NCBI GenBank assembly: GCA_031216915.1
Contig: JAUFNR010000074.1
Span: 1 to 64,000 of the forward strand
Reading direction: 5' to 3'
DNA from: Pictodentalium vernedei
Taxonomy: Eukaryota > Mollusca > Scaphopoda > Dentaliida > Dentaliidae
DNA: 64,000 nucleotides
The translations under genes were made by a program, and so were the position numbers. The notes beneath the pieces are model-generated. The model made no database searches and was not told where the DNA came from. It was given only the letters and a program-made list of their open reading frames with translations. Shown here piece by piece: positions 1 through 12,138 of this stretch; positions within the stretch are counted from its first letter, which is position 1, and each line of letters starts with the position of its first letter.

Positions 1-193
1 TATGCGATTATTAAAAGTGGAGTCTTCCTACTGTACATCCAATTCCTGAAAGTAAAAAAAATAAAATCAATAATTGATGTTTCCAGAGAGTGTCCGAACA
101 TCTCGAGATCATTTCTGACGAGGATCGATTCCTGGAACTCTAGTACTTGTCCGCTCGGTCACCACTCTGAAACGTGATGGTACTTTTACCTTT

Positions 194-252
194 TTTTCCA
201 TTGGTGTTTAAGGTCACATATTTCTGCACAATGGCTTATCATGACCACGGTC
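194..252 (-). repeat. 5'-truncated SINE 3' end
   Basis: This is the minus-strand 3' tail of the SINE family seen complete at 18427-18800: it contains the GGTGTTTAAGGTCACAT block and the TGCACAATGGCT block. A short direct repeat (CTTTTACCTTT) at 183-193 and 253-263 flanks it and would be the target-site duplication. The copy has lost its tRNA-like head. Confidence 0.6.
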
Positions 253-483
253 CTTTTACCTTTAATAATGGTTAAAACCAGCCACACTATACACGGAAAT
301 CGCCATTCAGGTGTTTTCATGTTTCTCCTTTTTTTGCTTCAAAAACAGTGCTGATGACTCCTGATTGGAACGAGCACATGGAGTTCGTTCTAATTAGGGT
401 CATAAGCAATGCTATCGAAGCCAAAAATCAAAACCTTTAGTGATACGACAAACGTTTTAGTAAGTGTCGTCTTCTACATTGAT

Positions 484-498
484 TAGGTAAAGGGTTAA
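484..498. repeat. Single TIR end of a TTAA-type MITE
   Basis: TTAGGTAAAGGG followed by TTAA matches the right terminus of the complete element at 59747-59982. No partner end was found upstream, so this is a solo or decayed end. Confidence 0.45.
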
Positions 499-2211
499 AC
501 AAGGTGATTTTAATCAAGCACCCTCGACATTGGTCTAATGCATGAACTAATAAGGGCACTCTCACCTCCTATCTCTTTGTTAGACCCCCTCCCCACATTC
601 TTGCAGCCTGTTTCTCTCTCCCACCCCCACCCCCACCCACCACAAAGTAGGGAAAATTTCCCAATGAAATGTATAAAACATGCGAAATTCATGGATTTTG
701 AATGCGATAGTCGCTTAAAAGCTGTAAAGTAAATTACTGATATGTTTGGTGGGGATCACCCCCGTCCCATCAGTTTACGACATTGGCTTGTGTGTCTGTG
801 AAAAAAATATTGAAATAATTCAACAAAACATGATTGCTATGGGAGTGGAGAGTGATGAAAATAGCGTTTCTTTTTATAAAACAGGAATTAATGAGAGCTT
901 GAAAGAATGAGAGGATTGAACACATCACTCACACTCTGAGCGACTTAGTATAAAAGCACTGATGAGAATAAGTTTATTCTTTTTATTGAAATTCTATAAA
1001 TATTTAAACGAAAAAACGTCTCTTCTCGCTCTCTCTCTCTTTCTCTCTAATAAATTGCCAGAAACACTTCATTGGTGAACGCATTGCTACTATTAAAAGA
1101 CTGAACTGGAAGTCCTGAAACCATGCTGTTCAATGGTGCTGCCCAGAAGCAAATAACAGGTTACAAGTTATGTGTCAAATAAAATATCCCCCGTGTTCGA
1201 AACATCCCTGCACATTAAATTTTTATTCGCCTGTTATGAAGAAATTTAAAAAAATGGTAAAGTTAATAACATTTTGGAAACGAGATTCGTAGACTCGTTG
1301 CAATTAGAGGATCTAAAGCTAATAACTAAAGCCATAACCCAAAGGTTGAATACAAAGATTGAAAATATGGACTCTGGTAGACTATTTTATGTATTAGTCC
1401 TACCGGAGTTGGGTAGTTATAGCAGATATAGGATTAAATAGGTACATTCGCTCTTGAAGAGTGCGTCGAGTATTATGTGCCCATGTGTAAATACTGTCAG
1501 CAGAGCGAATGCGAGTCGAGTCCCGTTGGTTAATTATTATCAAGTTCCATGGCGTAACAGTTACTTGCCTCTTCCATCTGGTTTTCTATACTCTATTTCT
1601 TTGTCAACATCAAATGGCTCAACATAATAGGGAATAACAAGCAGGCTAGTGAATAATCACTCTCATATTTTAATGGCGACTGTAAAGCCACCAGGAGAGT
1701 GATTTTAGCCCCTTACCTATCGCAACAACATGATATGGCAAGCGCGACACACGAAAATCGCCACACAATTTATTTATTTTTTTTATTTTGTATTTTTGGC
1801 TTCAAACAGGTAGCCTATGATCCCTCAATTTAACGAGCTCGTTGATCTCGTTCCAATGATGGGGGCCATGAGCTATGTATTTGACCGCAAAAAAAATGAA
1901 AATTGTTAGGAAATATGAGAAAATGTTTTGCAAGTATAATGGTCTGCTACTAAGGTTATGGAAAGGGTAAATGAAATTCAGTAAATATATAGACATAATT
2001 TCCACGCATATAATGAAGGCTAGTGATTAATTGCTCTCCTAGTGTTTATTTCAGGAGACATTGAGAGTGATCACCCCGTTTCCGACAGTCCCTGAATATT
2101 TGTGTGAGATAATAATCTGGACTTTAGCCACCCGGGTGATTGTAACTTTTTTTGGTTTTCCTTTTATTTTCATTTTAAGTCCATTTGCTCTATTCCGCAA
2201 TGTGTGTGTGT

Positions 2212-2245
<34 letters not shown>
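2212..2245 (+). repeat. Poly-G run (34 G)
   Basis: An uninterrupted run of 34 G follows a short GT repeat. It inflates ORFs on both strands into poly-Gly or poly-Pro, which are not genes. Its length is likely unstable and unreliable in an assembly. Confidence 0.9.
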
Positions 2246-2246
<1 letters not shown>

Positions 2247-3986
2247 TAAGACAATGTTTGTGGAAATTGCTTAACTTCCTGTCCTACATAGGCTGTGAAG
2301 TGTACACACAGCAATGGTCCTCCCTGTTGTCCGATAAAGTTCAGATTGTAAACACACACCCTCGATAGTGGGGACGTGGGTAAAATATTCTTGTTGCAAC
2401 CTGCAGTCAAGTGGAAAATTCCTTACACTACATTAGACTACAGGAAGACCAAATATAAAAACTGATTTTAAAACCCTCACACCTTTTCCAAAGCGCCTTT
2501 GTCATTATTTATTCAACGCCTGCTTATCCCAAATAAATGGGATTGCAATTATATACAAAGAAAAATAAACACAAACAAAGCAAAGAAAGCATGGTCATGG
2601 TGGCACACCTATCAACAAACAAGTAAAAAGTACATGGATAAACAATTAAAGCTCTGTCTGTCTGTCTGTCTCTCTCTGTCTCTCTGTCTCTCTCTGACTC
2701 TCTCTCTCTTCGCATGCAGTTTGCCAGATATATGCACTACCTTTGCGCATAATTGTTGTCTTTCTGCAGCCAAATAAGGGCGGTTTTCGTAACAATGACC
2801 TGCAGTACAACTGTTTTGTTAACAGTACTTTTAAAAAGGATGTTAAGTAGACGCATATCTTGTATATATTGTCCTCCTATTATCCAAAGTTTGGTATATT
2901 CACAAGCAGTACATTCGGCATACTCAATACACCGTCACACTGCTTGTCGATATACCTATTTGCATATAGATACAACAGTCCAGTAAAATTATGAATGAAC
3001 CTAGAACAATTTGCAACAGAAGGTTTTTTTCTTCTCAAATTCTAGAGACGCAAATTCTGAAAATGTGAAAGCCTGGAAACCTTTTCAGTATCCTACCCCC
3101 CCCCCCCCTCCCACACACACACACCACCACCACCACCAGCAGTTAGAACTTCAAGGGGTTTAAAACGGCTCTAAGTCTATATTAAAGACAGGCTGAGTGA
3201 GTTTGTACCCCTCACTTGCACTGGGCTGGCTACGCCACTGCTGAACCTTCAACAGCCAAGTCCCACCCCTATTCAGGACGCCATAGAAAATTTTGCCCCC
3301 AAATGGATTTTAGCAGATTTTGGATATGTTATTCAGTGGGGTCATCTTTACAACATAAAAGAAAAAAAAATGTTGCAATTTGTTCTAGGTTCACCTACAT
3401 TTTGGCTTAGTTTTACGGGACTACAAAGTATCTGTCTACTTAACACCATCATTTAAAGACTGTTAACAAACCAATCGTTTTGAGGTCATTTTTAAGCAGT
3501 CTTAATGTATTCTGGCTAAAGAAAGGCAATGTACGCCGAAAATGCCGATATTTTACGCGTTGGCGAAGTTTTTAAGAGGTAGAAAATTAATTTTTATATT
3601 TGGTCTTACTATAGTCTGATGAAGTTTCATAATAAGGAATTTCTCCCTAACGTGCTAACTATAAGAATATTAGAGCGACACACTCATTATAGAGAATTTT
3701 TAAAGAACGTGTGTGTGGCCTAGTAAATCGTTATCAGAAAATAGGGAAACCTATATAATTGTGTGTACCCCACACAGTGTCTGTCGGATGGGAGGTTATG
3801 CTATTTCCGAAAATATTGTCTAATTCATACACAGTAGGATACATAATAAATGCAAATAGAAATTAATAAAAAGAGAAGAAATTTAAAATCACCCGTGTGT
3901 CTAAAGTCCAGTTTATGATCTTAAAACGTGTTATCTGACATCGCACAATGTCTGTGAAACCCCGCGCCAGTACAAGTTAATATAAA

Positions 3987-4882
3987 CCTGGAAATTAGTT
4001 AAGCACCCCCTGATATTTTGGCAATATGTTGTGAAAACCAGTGCACTGGCCCAAAAGACATGCCACAGGCAACACAACACATGCTATAATCCCGACAGAG
4101 TAATTCCTTTTCGATAGCTTGGAACAAAAATCGTAACAGTTTTTAAACCCTGTTTCCATTACACGGGTGTATATTCCCATGTGTGTATTATTGACACAAT
4201 TGGTACCTGATTTAAGTGTGAGGCTGCAGGCTGCGACTGACAGTCGTGGCCGGTGAGTACTTTCTAAAAATGACGGATATTACCTCAAATTTACTTCATG
4301 TGACTCAATTGTCAATAACGTGTGGGCCTCCGCATACTCTAATGAAAGCGTCAACCCTCATGCACATGCCTACAGCAACACGTCGCATGCGACCCGGGTT
4401 AGATTTTGCCATTCTTGGTGCAGAGCTTGTGCCAAGTCTTGTCGATTGGCAGCTGGTTGATTAATCTGCAAGATCTGGCACAAGATCTGCATCGAAAATG
4501 GCAAAATCTACCCCGGGTTGCATCCGGCGTGTTCATGGGGGGCATGCGCAGGGGGGTCGAGGCTCTCAGCAGAGTATGTGGCGACAGACAGCACAGGTTA
4601 ATGAAAATTGCGTCACATGAAGTCATATTGGGGTAATATCCGTCATTTTGGCAAGAACTCACCAGCCACGACTGCCAGGCACAGCCTGCAGTCACATACT
4701 TAAACCAGGTACTGATTGTGTCAGTAATACACACATGGAAATATACATCCATGTTATTAAAACATGGTAATAAAAGGTTCACGATTTTATCGAACAAGTT
4801 ATGGTACCTGTGCCATGTCTTTCGGGTCATTGCACTGGTTTTCACAACACATTGCCAAAATAGTGGTTAACTAATTTCCAAG
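3987..4882. repeat. Large imperfect palindrome / foldback element
   Basis: Read from 3987 rightwards and from 4882 leftwards on the other strand, the same words recur in the same order: GGAAATTAGTTAA, CCAAAATAT-type, TTGTGAAAACCAGTGCA, ACATGGCACAGG-type, CATGTGTGTATTA, TGACACAAT, CAGTCGTGGC, ATGACGGATATTAC and CTTCATGTGAC. The inner part is also inverted (GATTTTGCCAT near 4402 against ATGGCAAAATC near 4497), so the symmetry runs to a loop near 4441-4468. No transposase ORF is present. A related half copy lies at 5485-5835. Confidence 0.85.
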
Positions 4883-5144
4883 TGTACACGTGTATAATTT
4901 TTTAAATGCACCCCATTTGAAAATATTCATTTTTTGAGGTGACGTGTTTTGAGACAACACGAAAATAACAAACACAGGGCACGTGTCTATCTAACATCCT
5001 GATTAAATATACGTTTGACAAAATATTGTTTTTTTCATTCCTGCGGTCACAAAAGAACATTTAATTCGATCTGATTTTTGTCACATTGAGAAATAAGTTA
5101 AATTAGTTAATGCTCACAGGACATTTCAGTTTTGTAGCTCCAGT

Positions 5145-5235
5145 ACGGTACCAGCCAAATAAGTTGTCTGATAACCTACACAAAATATACCTTACATTTT
5201 TCATTGTTGATAATCCACTAGCCTGGGCATCATGG
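5145..5235. repeat. Dispersed repeat, copy 1
   Basis: The string around ACCTACACAAAATA, CATTTTTC, GTTGATAAT and AGCCTGGGCATCA is matched in order by 23679-23742. The two are diverged copies of one unknown dispersed repeat. Confidence 0.5.
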
Positions 5236-5484
5236 AGAGTTTCCATGGAGTGATATCGCAGTGCCAGCGGAATTTAGTTGTAGGATGACCGCAAGAAAAG
5301 TTTGATACTATTCCCACCACACCTTTGATAATTCCGGCCCTTAGCATCATTTCTTGGGAACAACTCCCTGAGACTCTCTTCAATAATTACTTCACCTGAA
5401 AGAGGATGTGATGGTTTTCTACAAGTGGCACTTTATCAAATAATCAGACAAATTAAATTGAGGGTATTTGTATACGTCTGGAAA

Positions 5485-5835
5485 CTTGTTAAGCACCCTC
5501 TGATATTTTGACAATGCGCTGTGGAAACCAGTGCACTGTCTCAAAAGACATGGCACAGGCACCATAACATGTGCGATATCCTGGCAGAGTAATTCCTCGT
5601 CGGTAGTTTAGGACAACGTCGTGGTAGTTTTTAACCCTGTTTTCGTAACACTGATGGATATCACCTTGTGTGTATTATTGACACAATTAGTACCTGATTT
5701 AAGTATGGGGCTGCTGGCTGTCCTTGGCAGTGGTGTCTGGTAAGTTCTTGCAAAATATGACGAATATTAGCCCAACATGACTTCCTGTGACGCAATTGTC
5801 AATAACGTGTAGGACCGCCGATAGAAGAATTAATT
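5485..5835 (+). repeat. Half copy of the 4 kb palindrome
   Basis: This is a direct, diverged copy of the left arm of the palindrome at 3987-4882. It starts at GGAAACTTGTTAAGCACCC and runs through CCAGTGCACTG, GTGTATTATTGACACAAT and GACGCAATTGTCAATAACGTG. It has no inverted partner, so it is either a solo arm or a deleted copy. Confidence 0.8.
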
Positions 5836-5943
5836 GATGCAATCCCAGTTGATACTAATAAAACAAATAATTGAGTATTCTGCGTGTGTCTATACTGGCC
5901 AAGTACATACTTGAATATTTGCATACCTTTTTGGGGGGTTACT

Positions 5944-6050
5944 GGTGGCCGAGTGGTGTGCATTGTTCAGTATAGTTTCGCTAGGCGATTCGGTGCCGAA
6001 AGAAACACTCTCCTCTCGGCGTGGGTTTTGATCCCCGCTGGGCCATTTCA
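5944..6050 (+). repeat. tRNA-like remnant, possible SINE head
   Basis: TGGCCGAGTGG near 5946 resembles a tRNA box A (Ser/Leu type), and GGTTTTGATCCCCG near 6025 resembles a box B with one extra T. The spacing is long enough for a variable arm. A closing acceptor stem is not evident, so this is a tRNA pseudogene or the head of a different SINE family, not a working tRNA gene. Confidence 0.35.
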
Positions 6051-6374
6051 ATATAACCACCGTCCTTTCTTTAGTACTCAGAAAATTTTAAAAAAAAATT
6101 CTTTCTCATTTTCAGTGAATTATAGTATGAAGAATTAATTGATGTAATCTCTGCTTTGTTCCAATTAAATTTTACCAGACAAAACTGCCTACCTTTATTG
6201 TTAAAGAAAAATTTGTGTTGTAGAAGCACGCACGCAAAATTCGGCGGACCATATTTTCTCAGGAAGTTTGGGAAGAACCACATATAATTATATTTTTAAA
6301 CTTCATAAAAGTGAGTGACCCATCAATATTTTTCTAGCTTGACGGGTAAGAGAATGTGAGACCTCTTCAGAATA

Positions 6375-6925
6375 GCATCTTTCGACCCAGCCCGTTCTAC
6401 GGGCGAGGTACACTCAGGCCCGCTCTACAGGCGGGGCCTTCGATACCCATTTTTTACATATAAAAAGACATATTACACGACTATAAAAAACCAAAACATA
6501 TGGACGGCGCATTGCCAACCCCCCTAACAACCTTCCCAGTGACACTTGTTTTTTATTATTTTTTTTAACTCCCTATAGTTTGATAAAGTACCATGGTAAG
6601 GAATACTGGGGCAACACAACTATTTACCTGTTTTTAAAAGAACGTGTCTTTCTCGCTATAAAAGAGAGTGTCTGTTTGACTGTCTGTTATGTATACATGC
6701 AAAAACCGCTGCATGGATTCGGAGGAAATTCGGCATGAAAGTTCCTTGGGTCGCTGGGAAGGTTATTGGGGGGGGGGGGGGGGAATGCGTCTCGTCCTTA
6801 TGTTTTTTTATAGTCGTGTTATATGTCTTTTTATATGTGAAACAATGGGGACAGAAAGCCCCGCTCGTAGAGGGGGGCCGAGTGTTCCACCCGCATGCCG
6901 GGCTGAGCCGAAAAATGCGCCGACC
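6375..6925. repeat. Foldback element with about 165-bp inverted arms
   Basis: Left arm 6375-6540 and right arm about 6750-6925 are inverted copies. The shared landmarks are a GC-rich block (CTCTACAGGCGGGGCC against CTCTACGAGCGGGGC), CATATAAAAAGACATAT, CACGACTATAAAAAA and AACCTTCCCAG. About 200 bp of unrelated AT-rich sequence separates the arms. The right arm has gained a G run (6770-6782). No transposase is seen. Confidence 0.8.
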
Positions 6926-7301
6926 CTATGTTTTTGTATTTTTGTTTGTTTATTTTTATACTATCCCGTCCGCAGTCGGGGCGGATACTTTACTAGTACA
7001 TAATATTGTAAAGTAAATGTAAATAAAAATACCACTAAAATAGTTTATTGTCGAAACAGAACGAGGAAACAAACTAAAAAATGAAATGTGATTGCACAAA
7101 GGAGAATCAATTTAAGAGCTTGATTTGACCAATTTAACTATTTGGGATGAGTGTTAAACAACAACGGAATGTTCGATATCACCCCAAAAACAAAAGTATC
7201 GAATTTACAAGTATCAACAAATGCCCACATCACTGGAATAATTGCCTGCTTGTTCATTGGGTATCGGAACTTGTTATTCACATTGAAATTCACCATTTCA
7301 G

Positions 7302-7440
7302 GTTTAGGAATCTGCACTCGAGAAAACATATGCAAAGGAGAATATATCTTGTATTATAGTGGTGTTGTGCGGAAGCAACCAAGACATTGGAAAGATGACT
7401 CTTATGTTTTTGAAATGAAGTCTGGAAGGAATACTATCTG
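7302..7440 (+). CDS. SET gene exon A: N-terminal half of SET domain
   Basis: After a CATTTCAG acceptor the frame reads GLGICTRENICKGEYI, then YYSGVV, and ends TIW across the donor GTAAGA at 7441. This is the SET-N pattern: a GxG-like cofactor-binding turn, a G-E-(Y/F)-I/V strand and a Y-x-G. The exon starts with bases 2-3 of a codon, so an upstream exon must end in phase 1. It ends after two bases of the Trp codon, and the first base of exon B completes TGG. The frame stays open leftwards to 7151 without recognisable coding sequence, so I place the start at the acceptor. Confidence 0.75.
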
Positions 7441-9226
7441 GTAAGAATTTTGAATTAAGGTATACAAAATACTAACATTTCGTATTTAGTCAATGAAATA
7501 GAAAAAAGTAGAAAACGAATGTAAACAAATAATAAAATTGGAATGTGGGAATGTACAGTTTTCAGGGGTTTTGTGCTGTTGGACGAGGCCGACGACTGAG
7601 TCCAATTACAAAGGACACTTACAAACTGTAGAATTATTCCACTGTGCATCACCAAAATTGTGGTATATTCTCTTTTCTCTTTAATCCACTGTACATTTCT
7701 GTTACACACTATATTATTGCATATTTTGTATCTCTTATGTGAGGGATTTGACATCAGACCCTAGTGGATATTATTGTCAATAAAATATCTTATCTTAATG
7801 ATGGTAAATATCTATTTTTATAAAGTTGGTAGCTGCTAATATACTTTTTTTATCCCACCCCAACCTCCCTCCACCATCCGCATAGAAAAATTAAGTGGAT
7901 ATAACACATTGTTGTTTTGAAGACACGTAGGTTGAAGGTATGACGCGCATCATATGCCTACACGGTACAGGACAATGCCTTTGAACGGGGATACAGCGCT
8001 GTGTCATTCGAGCTGGTGCTGTTGGTTCTAGTTTGATTAAATGCCAGCACACCACTCAGTTCCATCTAGAACAATAAAAATGATATATTCAATTATAGTT
8101 TGAAAACGACGCGGAATAGTGGTGACTGAGGTGATTTATTGTAAATTGTGAGACAGTGCATGGAAAATATTGCAAATGATGTCGTTGACACACGGGACAG
8201 ATACCTTCGCAAATTTGATCTATCTAATTTCTCAACACCGTATAATTGTTTCTTTATATTATCCCCAGTTGTAGCGTCAATGGAAGAAAAGCTTTTTCAT
8301 AATTTTACCTTGAATTTTGTTACCAATCCCCTGGTACAGATTGTTGTGGAGTTTTTGGACAGAGCGTTCCAATAAGTAATTTCAAATCCTAGTATGATCG
8401 CAGAAGAAAACAATAGAAAAGAAATGTTCTGGCAATTCCCCTACATACTATTGCCATTGATACAGTATTCTTTTTACAAATGTTATAGCTGAATTATAGT
8501 AATTCATGGTCCACAATTTTAACAGTCGCAGTGAAGTGTACAGAAAATTGGTGACTCTGAATTGTTATAATTTAGCCTTATCATTATTTATTTATTGGTG
8601 TTTAAGGTCACATTTTTCTGCACAATGGCTAATCATGACCGTGACGGTTTTGCGGCTGGAGGAAGCCGGAGTACCCTGAGAGAACCACTGAGCAGCGGTG
8701 AGCAACTGTCATCTCCCCAACATACCAACTCCACACAAGCAGGGTTAGCATTGGTTGAAGACAGGTGCACCATCGACGTGCAGTATGCTTTAGTACACAA
8801 CGTCACCGTGCCCCTACGTAGCCTTATCATTTGAAGGCATAACTCGGGTCAAATTGCAACGTCGATGTGAATTTTGAGGCGAGGTTTATACAAATAATCA
8901 AGGATGGGTTCATCTAAAAACAAAGGTACTTCAAAAAATGCTTCACTTTACATTTATACAGGAGGATGTGATTTAGTTGATGATCAAGTTTAATATCACA
9001 GTGGAAATGAAAAACAAAATTGTTTTCCTGTTTGTCTAAATTCTATTCTGAGCCGAGTTTCATATCCGGGGGTGAACTTCAAAAACAAACATGCCTGCAT
9101 GCCATCTAAATTTGACACTTTGTTACTTTCAGACAGGAATGAGTTGAAGTTAACTTATCCCTTACCTTCTTGTTATTTGTTCTTACTTTTATTCACGGGC
9201 ATTTACATAACATTTATTTTTTTCAG
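7441..9226 (+). other. Intron A/B of the SET gene
   Basis: It is AT-rich, starts GTAAGA and ends TTTTTTTCAG. It holds the truncated SINE at 8586-8818. A 75-codon ORF at 8148-8375 has no recognisable family and I treat it as chance. Confidence 0.7.
8586..8818 (-). repeat. 5'-truncated SINE with target duplication
   Basis: It lies in minus orientation relative to 18427-18800 and covers only the 3' two thirds of that sequence; the tRNA-like head is missing. TAGCCTTATCATT at 8573-8585 and 8819-8831 is a perfect 13-bp target-site duplication. Such 5' truncation with a target duplication is typical of LINE-driven retroposition. Confidence 0.85.
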
Positions 9227-9980
9227 GATTGATGCAACTCTGAATGATGGAAGTTATTCCAGATTAATAAACGACAACTGCACCAATCCAAATACAGCTG
9301 TAAAACCTGTATGGCTTGATGGCACATTGTACGGTGTATTTGTCGCATTAAGGGACATTGGAATAGGCGAAGAGTTAGACTACAATTACGGCGGAGGTAA
9401 CTATTGGTGGCGCCACGAGGAAAAAGAAAAAAGGAGACATGCAAAAAATACAAGGTCGCAACATTGTAGTCAGAAGAGAATTGAAAATATTGTGATTCAT
9501 CATGTGAGTGAAAATGATACGCAAAAAGATGATGCACAGTGTACGAGGATGGAAAACATTCAAAATGAGGAGGTGCAAGTCACGGTAGAAAACAATAATG
9601 AAATTAATAACATTGATATGCAGTATATTAGTGGTCACAACAACGAAAACGATAAGACACATGATATGATTGTAGACTGCTCTGACAACAGTGAAGAACA
9701 TGTTGTGTGTGATGAGAGTCCTGTTGACAATTACGTGCAACATATGAGTGAAAGCAATACGGGACATGGCATACAAAACATCAGAAGATATAACACTAAA
9801 GATGATGACACCCAACATGTAAATGGTTCCAGTTTTGAAACTGAAGAAATGGAACATAAAAGCGAGGATGAAATTGGGGAGATGAACAGCAGTGGTGAAT
9901 TGTATATACCAGACTCTGGAAGTTCCAGTGAAGATGAGATCTATTCTCCAACCATTCCAAATTTGTTGATGTTGAACAAG
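9227..9980 (+). CDS. SET gene exon B: C-terminal half of SET domain plus acidic linker
   Basis: With the G that completes Trp, the frame reads WIDATLNDGSYSRLINDNC, then WLDGTLYGVFVALRDI, GIGEELDYNYG and an RRHAKN-type basic tail. In SET families this segment carries R(F/L)INHSCxPN and the EELxYDYG catalytic Tyr. Here the first motif is RLINDNCTNPN (H to D, S to N; Asn, Cys and Pro-Asn kept) and the second is EELDYNYG (Tyr kept, D to N). No post-SET Cys cluster is seen, as in KMT5A. The remaining ~180 residues are Asp/Glu/Asn/Ser-rich and probably disordered, with repeated HVSENDTQ / HMSESNTG-like phrases. The exon ends at AACAAG before GTAAAT at 9981, phase 0. Whether the enzyme is active cannot be judged from sequence. 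Confidence 0.82.
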
Positions 9981-12138
9981 GTAAATATATATCAATTAAT
10001 ACCAGTTAATTGACACATACGTTTAACAAGACCATGTCACGATATTTGTCATGGTAAGGATGTCAATGGTAATATAACTACACGAAGTAGAAAGTGAGTT
10101 TAATGACTCGATCTCGGTCGGATCTTACGCCTTAACTCGAACCAAAATTTTACGAGAACTTCAAAAAGGGGTATTAAGTGAACTCCAGTTCTGTATAATA
10201 TGTCTTCTTATTGTCCTCATAAAGTTGCAAGATCACAAAAAATATTCGTGATTCTGAATGCATACAAAACTACATTAAGTAAGCAAAAGTAGCTTTGGGT
10301 AGTAAGTAAGATGCACTTGAACTAGATCACAATAACTTAAATACAACTTTGTTCAAGTTACATTTACCAGGCAACAAGAATACTATGTTTACTCAATTTG
10401 CTTTCCTATCTCGTTATGCTGTGCAACATACATATACATGTAGACACACAATCGCAGTATTTGTTGTTCCTATTATCTAAAAATGTCCAGCGGAAAATAA
10501 CGTACTCATAACTTAAGAGAATCCTATGTCCCCTTGCAAGCAGTTTTGGGGAAATTAGTTTTTTTCCTTCTAGCAGTACCTTATTCGGCAGGAGAGAGAG
10601 AGACAAGCATTAAAAACGTTATTTCAATATCAACTGAAATACTTTATTATACGATCAGCAAAAAACAAATTTGAATTTTTTTTTTTTTTCTGTCAGGCCC
10701 GAAGCTAGTGTGGGGGTGGGGGTACAGGTGCGATACGACACACCCACGGTAGTCTCTGCCGGAAATTTTGGCCTTTTTACTGGAAATTCCTGTGCAAAAT
10801 GGAAGTTTTTTTGTCATCTTGGCCCCTTTTTACTAGAATTTGTGTGCAAAAAGGGTGTTTTTGGTCATTTTCCCAATATTTTCAGAAAGTATGTCAGGCA
10901 TTTTGAAATTTCGCTCCCATAGGGAACAGTCTGGATTCGGGTCTGTTCTCTGTTGATAATCCCAATACTTGAGATCACTTTTTAAAATGTCCCCTGGAAT
11001 GATCTGCAAGAAATGATATTAAATGCTGGAGTTTCAAAAAGTAAGATATATTTTTTAGTTGGAACATGTATGATTTTTTCACCTCGTATGTATTTGCCAC
11101 CTTCTAGATATATTAAAATTCGTCGCCTTCCACATGAGAAAAATCCAAAACAAACGCGAAATGTTACTATATACACGCGGCCTCCGGATCGTGAATAAAA
11201 ATATTTTTAACAGTACAGTACCTTTACGAAAAAGGATATTGAATGGTAATATATGTATATATTGTCTTCCTATTGTTGTAAAAAATGTTAGCTCACAAGT
11301 AGAATATTTTTCGCATGAGATACATTAAAAATGCAGCTTAGATTAGAACAGTCAGTAGTAGAAACGACATAAACATATAAAATATATTTTTTTTAAACGA
11401 ATGAAGTGACAAATTGGAATTTTGTGCCAACTCATTTGCTGTTAAGTTCCACCTGGAAACAATCATTCTTACCAGCATTGTATACTATACATCCCCATTA
11501 TACATTATACATGCGAATATATGAGGCGACGCTGCCACAATAGGAATATTCCGGGACTAAAAATATGGAGATAATAATAATATGAAGATATTATATCTAT
11601 GCTTTATAAGTGGATGCAAGAGCAGGTAAAAGCGCACGGAATCGTAAGAAAAATATGTAATTTCGCAACCGAAAATGTACTTTTTCCTGTGCCGACGAGT
11701 GAGACAATACCAGTATCCTATCACAAATGGTAATATTTGGTTATGGGCTTTATATTAGTCCTCGAATGTCGTGGAACTAGAAATTTCAACGCCGAGGTTA
11801 CAACCAAAACGTTAAAGACTTCTCGCATGCAGCAAGCGAATGCAAATATATATCTACGTGGTCACAAATTCCCTTATATCTGATAAGGTAACAAGTAATT
11901 TTATATTTATAAAAAGAGTAATTTTATTCAAATGAAGTGGCGTACACGCTGAACTCGGCACAGTGGTGTATTAGTCTTGAAATGATAAAAAATAAATGCA
12001 CTGCTTAATTTCATTTTGAATGTGTCATGAAATTTAGCGTGTTCACCAAACGTGAATATCAAAGCTCTAACAAAGGTGCTTGCTTCTAGTCAGAGCTAAC
12101 GTATTAATGTTTCATTTGTTTATGCACTTCAATTTCAG
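9981..12138 (+). other. Intron B/C of the SET gene
   Basis: It is an AT-rich intron. It holds diverged pieces of the 26-53 kb array family near 10170-10215 and 11205-11290, and an unknown repeat-like stretch at about 10690-10925. I saw no additional exon that keeps frame. Confidence 0.6.
11205..11300 (+). repeat. Diverged relative of the array unit
   Basis: The order TTTTTAACAGTA, AAAAGGATATTGAATGG, ATATTGTCTTCCTATTGT matches the array phrase AAAACGGATGTTAAGTGG, CTTGTATATTTTGTCTTCTT. A similar relative is at 2811-2890. Translated, the copies share an L-K-R-(M/I)-L then C-I-x-C phrase. Confidence 0.5.

Larger units (their letters stand above)
1..3980. other. Intergenic or upstream region, no gene recognised
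   Basis: I see no exon with convincing coding sequence and splice sites here. ORFs are short and overlap simple sequence. The stretch holds a tiny truncated SINE (194-252), a MITE end at 484-498, CT-rich simple sequence near 1020-1050 and 2658-2712, a G run at 2212-2245, a C run with CA repeats near 3095-3140, and diverged relatives of the 26-53 kb array unit at about 2797-2900 (+) and 3411-3490 and 3586-3690 (-). The missing 5' exon(s) of the SET gene could lie here, but none was found with a phase-1 donor. Confidence 0.5.

Noticed and set aside
2051..2410. 119-codon minus-strand ORF with poly-Pro
   Set aside because: Its length comes from a 34-base homopolymer, and there is no domain or support on either side.
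4399..4845. 148-codon minus-strand ORF
   Set aside because: It lies entirely within the palindrome and is mirrored by shorter ORFs on the other strand; no family recognised.
8148..8375. 75-codon ORF in the first intron as an exon
   Set aside because: Neither end has splice sites that keep frame between 7440 and 9227, while a direct join of those exons restores a perfect SET motif.
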